From positions 1-45,893 of IMG/VR virus record IMGVR_UViG_3300033149_003034: a stretch of DNA of 45,893 nucleotides. One strand, 5' to 3'. The first letter of the stretch is position 1; each line of letters begins with the position of its first letter. The stretch comes from a virus. Below are positions 1-7,700 of the stretch, one piece after another. Below the pieces are notes generated by a model. The model was not told where the DNA came from. It searched no databases and saw only the letters and a program-made list of their open reading frames with translations. A program made the position numbers and the translations under genes.

Positions 1-35
1 TACTCCATATCCAATTTCTAACGCTGTCTTTGGAG
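1..35. repeat. Terminal direct repeat marking circular closure
   Basis: These 35 bases are identical to 45859-45893. An open reading frame starting at 45779 reads through the join in frame and continues to 430, so the contig closes into a circle of about 45,858 bp. This most likely reflects assembly of a circular, or circularly permuted and terminally redundant, phage genome rather than a biological repeat. Confidence 0.9.
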
Positions 36-430
36 ACAATGTTAGTGGTCCTGTATTACGTTATATGTTTCCTTGTGCTGGGAAGATAACAAAGGGCCTA
101 GTTGTTATTGGTAAGAAACTCAAGGACGGTGTGTCGGTAGAAATAAAACTGAAGGACGATATTCATGAAGAATCGAAGTCCTATATTATGGCTAGGAAAA
201 ATATCTTAACCAATCCAAATATGGATGTAGATTCGGGTGATCAGCTGACTGTGTCGGTCAAACCTGTTAACCCTGAAGAAATAATAAATGAAGTTTGGGT
301 ATCTTTCCTTTGGACACCTACTGTGAAAGAAGTTGACATAAAAAGCTTCCTAGTTGATGAACTCGAAAATGTAAGTAAGGAGGTCTTACCATGCCCTGCT
401 ACTCCGTTGGAGGAGGGAAATACAGACTAG
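2..430 (+). CDS. Virion-region hypothetical protein, C-terminal part (starts at 45779)
   Basis: The frame is open from base 2, and the first methionine inside the window (65) is internal. The body looks beta-rich, with alternating hydrophobic strands such as KGLVVIGKKL and EIINEVWVSFLW, and an acidic tail ending VPCP-like residues before EEGNTD. The last 40 bases overlap the next gene, whose strong SD (aaggaggt at about 377-385) is embedded here. Similar beta-sandwich accessory proteins are common in phage head/tail operons. No specific function is assigned. Confidence 0.8.
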   Translation, partial: TPYPISNAVFGDNVSGPVLRYMFPCAGKITKGLVVIGKKLKDGVSVEIKLKDDIHEESKSYIMARKNILTNPNMDVDSGDQLTVSVKPVNPEEIINEVWVSFLWTPTVKEVDIKSFLVDELENVSKEVLPCPATPLEEGNTD

Positions 431-582
431 GCCGTAAGGGACCTGTTTACAAAGACAAAGAAACTTGCGAACGTGCCTACAAGGCATACTTAGCAAAAAA
501 GCATAGTGGCAAGAAAAGGCACCATTCTGCAGAGGATGGCAAGTTTCTGACTGAGCGCTTGAAGAAGTTTAACCTTTTATGA
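391..582 (+). CDS. Small basic phage protein with HHSA-type C-terminal tail
   Basis: 63 residues, very basic. The start is set by taaggaggt 6 nt upstream. The N-terminus PCYSVGGGKYRLGRKGPVY and the central YKAYLAKKHSGK resemble short proteins often seen in phage structural operons (from memory, function unknown). The C-terminal tail HHSAEDGKFLTERLKKF is mirrored by the tail of the next gene (HHSAPNGSFFDTRASKF). It may be a DNA-associated or packaged minor protein. It has no catalytic motif. Confidence 0.8.
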   Translation: MPCYSVGGGKYRLGRKGPVYKDKETCERAYKAYLAKKHSGKKRHHSAEDGKFLTERLKKFNLL

Positions 583-594
583 AAGGAGTCTGTG

Positions 595-864
595 ATGCCA
601 AGAGGGAAACCGAAACCTAGAAAAGGTAAAGACATGTTGGCCTGGAGAAGCAGGCAAAAACCAGGGTCGATAATGAAACCCTCTATATTCGAGAAAATCA
701 AGAGATCTGCAGCTGCAAGAGGCGCCGATGATCCAGAGGCAGTTGCAGGTGCTGCTTACTGGAGAACTGTGAGAGCCAAATATCGCAAGGCAAAGAAGCA
801 CCACTCAGCACCAAATGGTTCATTCTTTGACACTAGAGCTTCAAAATTCGGAGTTTCCAGATGA
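595..864 (+). CDS. Small basic phage protein, tail shared with upstream gene
   Basis: 89 residues with about one quarter Lys/Arg. ATG at 595 is preferred over the GTG at 592 because gaaaggag lies upstream at a normal distance. A low-complexity basic start (PRGKPKPRKGK) is followed by a helical core SIFEKIKRSAAARGADDPEAVAG and an Ala/Arg-rich stretch, then the tail HHSAPNGSFFDTRASKF. The stop overlaps the next ATG, so translation is coupled. A nucleic-acid-associated virion protein is plausible but not proved. Confidence 0.8.
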   Translation: MPRGKPKPRKGKDMLAWRSRQKPGSIMKPSIFEKIKRSAAARGADDPEAVAGAAYWRTVRAKYRKAKKHHSAPNGSFFDTRASKFGVSR

Positions 865-2243
865 GAGAATATGAACTGATATTTGATGAGGCTCTGAAGA
901 ATGGCCTCAGTCCAGATAACAGGCTGCCGCCTAATTCACAGGTGCTACTTGAGTGCAGAGGTTTCAAATGTGGAGCTATTGGTCTAGAACCATACATCGA
1001 GTTGGAAAATCCTCTGCCATCAACACTTGACGTTTCCTACGAATGGCCGTTTCCACAGTTTTTGACAGGTGAAAAGTTCAACATCTTAGTTGTCCGTGAT
1101 TCTTTCGATGCCAGCGATAAGGTATATTCTGTAAGTGATGATCATCAGACTGCCAATCTGATCTTCGACATAGACGAACACACCTATGGTCTTGGCACCT
1201 TGATGGAACTTGCAGACTTTGGTGAATATGCTTTCATGACCAATGGAGTGATAATGATCTACTGGGACCCAAACGTTGGTGATTGGGTGGAGACAACCTC
1301 TCACTCTAAAATCCCTATGATGCGAACCATCTGCAATTTCAAAGGTCAGGCTATTGGAGGGTGTGTTGTAAGCTCTTGGTACGACTGTGATGAGACCTTT
1401 TATGTTTGGTCAAAGATTGGTGAGATGGACTTTACACCAGATAGACGAAATGAGGCTGGTTATCGCCGCTGTCCGTTTGGTGGAGAAGTTTACAATGTCA
1501 GACGTCTTGGAGACAACGTGGTTGGCTATTCATCTAGAGGAATAACCTTGTTAACACCTGTGACTGCCCCAGCAGCTACCTTTGGATTTAAAGAGTTATT
1601 AGATGTAGGGTTAGTGAACCGAGGAGCTGTCAACGGCAACTTGTGGCGACAGGTTTTTGTTGGTGAAGATTATATCTTAAGAGAAATAACTAACGATGGT
1701 GTAAAGGAACTTGGTTATCAATACTATATGGAACAGCTTGCAGACGAGGACATAACAGTATGCTATGACCCGTCTGAAGGTGATTTCTACATTGGTAACA
1801 GCTCGAGGACCTTTCTTTTGTCAAGGTATGGACTATCAGAGATTAAGCAACATCCCTCTGCTGTGTGGAGAAGGAACAATCAAACCTATGCATTACCAGA
1901 CTCAGTTGATGATGTAGATAACTTGATAGTTACCTGGCCATTCAACTTCGGCTATGGTGGAAGGAAAACTCTGTTCACAGTTGAAACTGATGCATCTGGC
2001 TACACTGATGGTTATGCAGCAGTTGATTACTACTCAATCAATGGATGGAAGACAAGTGGTCTGGCAAGGTTGAATGATAGTGGTTCTGCAAGGAAAGTTG
2101 TAACAAGTGATATGTTTAGACTGAGACTAATATTCGGTTCACTGGATGATGACTTCACAGTTGGCTACATAAAAACACGTTACAAGATGACTGATATGAG
2201 ATTTATAAGAGGAATCTATGCACCACCTCCAAGAGGACAATGA
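861..2243 (+). CDS. Large virion protein, possible tail hub/nozzle (beta-rich)
   Basis: 460 residues, translationally coupled (ATGA overlap) to the upstream small gene. The sequence is acidic, aromatic-rich and beta-rich throughout, with repeated strands containing Trp/Tyr-Asp pairs (YWDPNVGDW, WYDCDETFYVW, YDPSEGDFYIG), which looks like a propeller-type fold. The position, after adaptor-type genes and before internal proteins, matches the place of podovirus tail nozzle or DNA-stabilisation proteins (T7 gp12 / P22 gp10 analogues). That is an inference from context and fold pattern; I see no diagnostic motif. Confidence 0.65.
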   Translation: MREYELIFDEALKNGLSPDNRLPPNSQVLLECRGFKCGAIGLEPYIELENPLPSTLDVSYEWPFPQFLTGEKFNILVVRDSFDASDKVYSVSDDHQTANLIFDIDEHTYGLGTLMELADFGEYAFMTNGVIMIYWDPNVGDWVETTSHSKIPMMRTICNFKGQAIGGCVVSSWYDCDETFYVWSKIGEMDFTPDRRNEAGYRRCPFGGEVYNVRRLGDNVVGYSSRGITLLTPVTAPAATFGFKELLDVGLVNRGAVNGNLWRQVFVGEDYILREITNDGVKELGYQYYMEQLADEDITVCYDPSEGDFYIGNSSRTFLLSRYGLSEIKQHPSAVWRRNNQTYALPDSVDDVDNLIVTWPFNFGYGGRKTLFTVETDASGYTDGYAAVDYYSINGWKTSGLARLNDSGSARKVVTSDMFRLRLIFGSLDDDFTVGYIKTRYKMTDMRFIRGIYAPPPRGQ

Positions 2244-2725
2244 TGTTGACTAGACTATTACCAGAACAAATATCCCGCTTTTGGGACATTATAAAGTTCG
2301 CTGTCGAACAATCACTGCCACCAACTGTTGGTGAGCATCCTGACAAGATGAACCGAATCTTGGCTGCTGCACTAAGTGGCAGAATAGAAGTGTGGGCATC
2401 TTATACAAAAGAAGGTGGAAAAAACAGGTTTGAAGGAATAGTGCTAACAAAGATTCTTTATGACGACGCAAGTGATACAAGAAACTTGTTGTTGTACTGT
2501 CTCTACGGCTATGACAAAGTGAGTGATGATAGTTGGTTGGGCGGATTACTCACGATTGCTAAATATGCAAAATCTCGTGGGTGTTCACAGATTGTTGCTT
2601 ATACTGATGTTCCTTATGTTGTTGAGTTAGTTAATAAACTGGGAGGTGAGGCTAGATATACTTTCCTTTCATTTGATGTTAATAAGATTGTTCAAAATTT
2701 AAACAATCTAACTGTGGAGGCTTAG
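2240..2725 (+). CDS. GNAT-like acyltransferase-type phage protein
   Basis: 161 residues. The start overlaps the previous stop (ATGATG). The pattern of an N-terminal helix (LLPEQISRFWDIIKFAVEQSLP), a central strand pair (VWASY...FEGIVLTKILYD), a helix with AKYAKSRGCSQIVAYT, and a C-terminal VVELVNKLGG resembles the GNAT fold, where the Gly-rich loop and the late helix bind acetyl-CoA. The classical Q/RxxGxG/A loop is not clear, so it may be a non-catalytic relative. Such proteins are often found beside phage internal virion proteins. A copy of the 25-bp palindrome lies inside its 3-prime coding end. Confidence 0.55.
   Translation: MMLTRLLPEQISRFWDIIKFAVEQSLPPTVGEHPDKMNRILAAALSGRIEVWASYTKEGGKNRFEGIVLTKILYDDASDTRNLLLYCLYGYDKVSDDSWLGGLLTIAKYAKSRGCSQIVAYTDVPYVVELVNKLGGEARYTFLSFDVNKIVQNLNNLTVEA
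2685..2709. repeat. Dispersed 25-bp palindrome, copy 1
   Basis: Starts AGATTGTTCAAA, central base A, ends TTTAAACAATCT, so the arms match at 11 of 12 positions. It lies inside the coding 3-prime end of the GNAT-like gene and encodes part of its VQNLNN sequence. It shares the invariant AG...CT ends with 16 other copies. Confidence 0.9.
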
Positions 2726-2726
2726 A

Positions 2727-3656
2727 ATGTGGTGGAGCTTTGAAGATATAGGAAAGAATCACTTACCATTGTTTGTGAAGTGTAAGGGTGGAGGTGGAGG
2801 CGGAGGAGGTGGTTCTGGTAGAGTTGACTATCCAGATTATATGAAGACCATTCATAATGACTGGTTAGACAATACAGGAGCTGATTCAATAACTTCGTCA
2901 ATAACTGATGTCATGAATTCTGCACTCGGCAGCTCTCCATGGACAGCTCAAAGTGCATATGACCCTGACACTGACATTGTAGAGATAGTTGGTGCCCCTG
3001 ATGATATACAAGCTCTGGTTGATTTACTAAGTTCAGGCACTACACTCGATACATTAATATCTAATGTCCTGAGTGATTCTCGAATAGATGACGCAGTTGA
3101 TGAGTATGCAGCTGATCTGGATGCAAGACTAACATCTGACATCTTGCCTCGCTTCGAAGCTGGAATGAGAGATATAAATGCAGTTGTTTCATCTGCCTTT
3201 GCAATCGGAAGGGCAATTATTGAGGAAAACCAAGACCGACAGGTTGCAAAATACTCCGCTGACCTACACAGAGAAGCATTCTCAGATGATGCAATTAAAG
3301 TTATTGGTCTAAAGCTCGAATATCAAAGGATTGCCTCTGCAATGCTGATGGAGGCTTACAGAATGAAAATCGTTGCTAAGAAAGAGGAAAATGAGATTAA
3401 CATGAGAATAGATGAGGAAGATGCACTATGGGATCTCAGTATTTTTCAGTATGGTTCCAATCTACTTGCATCAATAGGTGGCGGTGTTGTAGATCCTGGG
3501 ACTAAAAGGCCATCTACTCTGCAATCTGCAATAGGTGGCGCCTTGAGTGGTGCTGCAGCTGGAGCGATGATAGCTGGGGCATCGAAGGGAGCTATTGGAG
3601 GTCCTACTGGTATGATAGCCGGAGCAGTCCTTGGTGCTGCATCTGCATTTCTATAG
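2727..3656 (+). CDS. Internal virion / ejection-type protein with poly-Gly and glycine-rich hydrophobic tail
   Basis: 309 residues with GGAGG upstream. Nine consecutive glycines follow KCK near residue 20, an unusual flexible linker. The middle is helical and rich in Asp/Ala (DDAVDEYAADLDARL, AFAIGRAIIEENQDR), followed by a long Lys/Glu-rich helix, and the end is a Gly/Ala-rich hydrophobic stretch (AIGGALSGAAAGAMIAGASK onwards) able to insert in membranes. This layout and the position upstream of two further internal-type proteins fit podovirus internal core or ejection proteins. The family is not certain. Confidence 0.7.
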   Translation: MWWSFEDIGKNHLPLFVKCKGGGGGGGGGSGRVDYPDYMKTIHNDWLDNTGADSITSSITDVMNSALGSSPWTAQSAYDPDTDIVEIVGAPDDIQALVDLLSSGTTLDTLISNVLSDSRIDDAVDEYAADLDARLTSDILPRFEAGMRDINAVVSSAFAIGRAIIEENQDRQVAKYSADLHREAFSDDAIKVIGLKLEYQRIASAMLMEAYRMKIVAKKEENEINMRIDEEDALWDLSIFQYGSNLLASIGGGVVDPGTKRPSTLQSAIGGALSGAAAGAMIAGASKGAIGGPTGMIAGAVLGAASAFL

Positions 3657-3666
3657 GAGGTTGAAA

Positions 3667-4791
3667 ATGGATTTGAGCAATCTTTTACAAAACAAACTGT
3701 TGTTACAATACCTGGCTGGCGCAGGTGCTGACATTGCATCTGGCCAACCAATAGGTCAGAACGTCAGTGCTATTACTCAGCAGAACATAGCTGCACAAAA
3801 CATGATGGGGTTATTGGCAAAGATGTTAGCTGGCGAAGTGCCAGAGGGTGGAAAGATAACTATCGACAACAAAGGTACGAAGATTCAAGTACCAAAGATG
3901 CAGTCTCAACAACAGTTAGCCGCTGAGGGTTCGCAGTTACCTGGTGGTTCTGGAGTGGATTGGACTAAGCCTGAAAATATAGCTAAACTCTCATCTTTCC
4001 TCCGCCCTAGTGAAGGCCAGTTAGGTAACATCTCGCCTGGGGACCTAGCTGGCCTTTCAACTGCTGATATTACCCAGGCATTACAAGGTGCACTTGCGGT
4101 TAAAGAATTTGGTAGAAAACGTCTGAGGGACATCGCAGATGCTTTGTACAAGCAAAAAATAATGGACTATTACGACGTTCTAATAGGTCGTGAAACTCCA
4201 TCTGTCACCATTCCTGGGACAGATATCAAGCTTACCAGAAAGGAATTCCTTGATTGGTATAAGACTGCAACCAAAGATGAGCGTACTGCTGCGATTAAAA
4301 ACTACGAATATGCCCTTCAGCAAGGATTCAAGGGTTCCTTTGAACAATTTATGGATCGTGCTAAGACAACACATCAGAAGGATTACGAATACTATGTCAC
4401 TCAAGAGCGACAAATGGGCAGAGAGCCAAAACCTTTCAATGAATGGATGCTTGATGTTGCAAAGGCCGGTGGACTGTCGATTGGCGAGATAGTTGGTCGG
4501 AAGAAAGCACTTGCCGAGGTGGCTGGACAGCTCTATTTCAAAGATCCTAAATGGGTAAATGATGTGGAACGTTACCTGAAATCTGAGCCTGTACGAATCA
4601 GAATACTTACGGCAGACGACGAACAACTCGAAACAGCACGTGAGACTGTTAGGTTCATAGAAAACAAAATCAAAGCAGGTGGTGGTGTAATTGAGGATGT
4701 CAAGTTGTCTGAGGACGAGAGGACGATGATCTGGACTGTTAAGTGGCCTTCTGGCGATGTGGAGGTAATTAAACATGATATCAGGCCTTGA
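3667..4791 (+). CDS. Internal virion protein (hypothetical), helical
   Basis: 374 residues. ATG at 3667 is chosen because aggaggttgaaa precedes it; an upstream in-frame methionine lies inside the previous gene. The N-terminus is hydrophobic and Gln/Ala rich (NLLQNKLLLQYLAGAGADIA, AQNMMGLLAKMLAGEV), followed by a mostly helical middle and a short beta-rich end. It overlaps the giant downstream gene by 17 nt. No enzymatic motif was seen. Operon position suggests one of the proteins ejected with the DNA. Confidence 0.7.
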   Translation: MDLSNLLQNKLLLQYLAGAGADIASGQPIGQNVSAITQQNIAAQNMMGLLAKMLAGEVPEGGKITIDNKGTKIQVPKMQSQQQLAAEGSQLPGGSGVDWTKPENIAKLSSFLRPSEGQLGNISPGDLAGLSTADITQALQGALAVKEFGRKRLRDIADALYKQKIMDYYDVLIGRETPSVTIPGTDIKLTRKEFLDWYKTATKDERTAAIKNYEYALQQGFKGSFEQFMDRAKTTHQKDYEYYVTQERQMGREPKPFNEWMLDVAKAGGLSIGEIVGRKKALAEVAGQLYFKDPKWVNDVERYLKSEPVRIRILTADDEQLETARETVRFIENKIKAGGGVIEDVKLSEDERTMIWTVKWPSGDVEVIKHDIRP

Positions 4792-7700
4792 TTTACTTGG
4801 TCAAAGTGGTGAGGCAAAAGTTGAAAAAACAGGCCTTGATTTGTTAGTTCCAAGGGAAGCTCCTACCACTGAAGCGCCTGTTTCCATAGAGCCGATTCGT
4901 CAGCAGTTGAGACGTGAGGCAGCTGGATTGTTAGCTGAGGAAACTCCAGTTGCTATCTCACCACTTGGTGGCACTGCTGGGCTGAGAGCAGTGATGGGTC
5001 TTGATACTGCTGAATATGATAGATTTGCAACTAAACCTATAATAGACATAGACGAATTTGTCGAGGGGGCTACTGAGACTCTCAGTGGTCTAAAGACGCT
5101 TGCTACTAGACCCAGGCATTTATACAGAGGTATAATAGGAGCACTAGCAAGTGTAGCTGCTTTCCCTATCGGTGCTATATTTGGTGGTAGAGACGCTGTG
5201 CAGACCTTGATGGGAGGCGGAAGCCTAGAGGACGCCTATGAGTCGTTTCATAATGCCATTGCTGAGGCAGAGAAGCTATTTGGTAGTGAAGCTCTCACTC
5301 CATTAATAGGTCCAGAAACGAAGGAGTCTAGATTAGTCAGTGGTATAGTATTCTCGCCAATCACTGGTATAAGTATGATATTCAATAAACTGGCAGAGTC
5401 TGTTATACCAGAGCTAGTTTCTAGATCTGTAGAATACACACCTATTCTAAACAGATTCTTATCAGAACCAAATGTAAGAGGTGCAATAAAGTTCTACGGC
5501 GATAAGGTTGCACTTACTTCGATGGGCAGAATACTTCATCCAACTAAGAGAGCTGAGACTGCTGGAAAGATAGAAGACATAGCTGATAGAGCAGTCAAGG
5601 TTGCCAAGGTCGAAGAAGCTGTAGAAAAGATACCTGACGAAGCAGTGAAAAGAGCCCAAGAGAAGATTTTGGAATATGAAAAGAAGAAGTTGGAAGCAGA
5701 GGCTGCGGAGATAGCTGAGAATATAGATTACACAACTATGATAAAAGAAGATTTGCAGGCGAAGGGTAGGAGAATCAAGAAAGTTAAACAGGCTAAGAAA
5801 TATATAGCTGATGAGGCAATCCATAAGGCTATAGAGAGTATCAAAGAGAAAAAGGCTAAGCCTAGGAAAAAGACCAAGGTCGAGAGAAAGCCAACTGCTG
5901 ATGAAGACCTTAGACTCATAAAAGAAGTCGAGGATCACTTTGGTAAAAAGATAGATGAGTTATCTGACAAAGAAATAGAGGATTATTTCCTGGAGAAATA
6001 TGGTGAAGAGATAACCGATGTAGATGAGCAAACAGGCACTAGGGAACCACTTGAACTTTCAACTGACAATTCACCTTTTCGTGAAAGAAACCCAGAAGTA
6101 ACTAGAAAGAAGCGCGAGATTTTAGCTGAAAAGAAACAGTTTGATAGTCCAGAAACGATAGTTGAAAAACACATAGTTGACGTTAACTCTTGGTTGGATG
6201 GAGCTGAGGATGTTGACATTGTTAAGGCAAGGGAAGCGCTTAGTGACCTAGCAGTTGCAGTCAAAGACCCTGCGAACAGAATTCCTTTGCTGGATTACTT
6301 TAATGGAGATTCAGCTGCAGTAAATAATTTTATCGAGGTTGCAGAAGAAGCTGCGAAGTGGGCTAGGAGAGCAGATCGTTCAAAAATTGAACGAACTGGT
6401 GAATTGCCAGAAGTACAACTTAATATAATGATTCCTGTTGAAGAAATTCCTAAATCAGTTTGGAAATTCCTAGTTACATCCAAGCAATTTGCCAAAAGAA
6501 TATTTGATGAGAAAGGTCTCTTTGTCAAGGATGTTTACAGAAATAAAGAACTATTCGACAAGACAAGTTTTTGGTATGGAAGAGATGGGAAGTGGAGGTA
6601 TGAGATAGACGATAGTAAAGCCACTCTTAAACTTCCCAAAGATCGTCGCTCGTTAGATGGTTTTTCTACAACATTGGGCGAGATACTTGACTATCCAGAG
6701 TTGTACAAGGCAGTTCCTGAGATAAAGAATATGAGAGTTTACTTTAGAGACCTAGGAAGCGACGCAGGACAGTATGTTTCTGGAGGATTTAGGGCACTTG
6801 GGAAAGGTTATATAGCAATAAATCCGTACAGATCAGGGAATATAAAGAGAACCCTCTTTCACGAGTTGCAACATGCAGTTAATGACACAGTTGGATCCAA
6901 GTTTCTTGGAGCCGATGCTAGGACCACCAGTAGTTACTTCGAATACCTCACCGACCCTGGGGAGATGGAAGCTAGGTTGGCAAGTAGAAGAATGAGTATG
7001 TCTAGGGAAGAACGTAGGAAGACTCCACCGTGGAAGTCGTTGGATAGAATGCTTAGAATAGAGAGTAGTACTAAAGACATTAGAATGAGAGCTAAGTATG
7101 GGACCAGGCTTTATTCAGGAATTCCTATTGACAAAGCCATAGAGTCAATCAAGAAAGTTCTGGAGAAAAGAACCAAAAAAATTATTACCAGAGAGGACCT
7201 ACAAAAATTTCCTGAAGAGCAAAGGAATGTAATAGCAGATGCACTAGCTTACAAAGAAGCCTTTAACAAAGATGAAATAGCATCTAAAAAATCCAGAAAA
7301 CTTACCTTCAAAGACATAACCCGTCTTGGGCCTGAGGGCATTTGGGATGTCATGCATGAGTCTAGGAAGATGCTGCTGAAAGGCATGAGGACTGGTAAAT
7401 TGGACAAGCATGCCGAGAGAGTCCTCTGGCAAATGGTGAACGAGAAAGGTGGTCATGGTTATGGACAGTTGATGTTTATGCAGTTTAGAAAAGAGGTCTA
7501 TGGCGGTCTTAGCGCAGCTAAAAAGAGCATTCTTAATAAATTGATAAGAGGAAAACGGATTGAAGATATAGCCAACTATAAGCCAAAAGTGAAATTTCCA
7601 AAAGACCAGTCATTTAACAATGCTATTGCATATGGACACTTGTTTGAGGCTATCGAAGGACTATCTCATGAAGAGGCTCTTGATTTGTCGAGAAGAAGGG

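Noticed and set aside
5462-5938. Long antisense frames within the giant internal-protein gene
   Set aside because: They mirror Lys/Glu-rich helices (giving Leu/Phe/Ser-rich antisense), have no SD and no neighbours on that strand.
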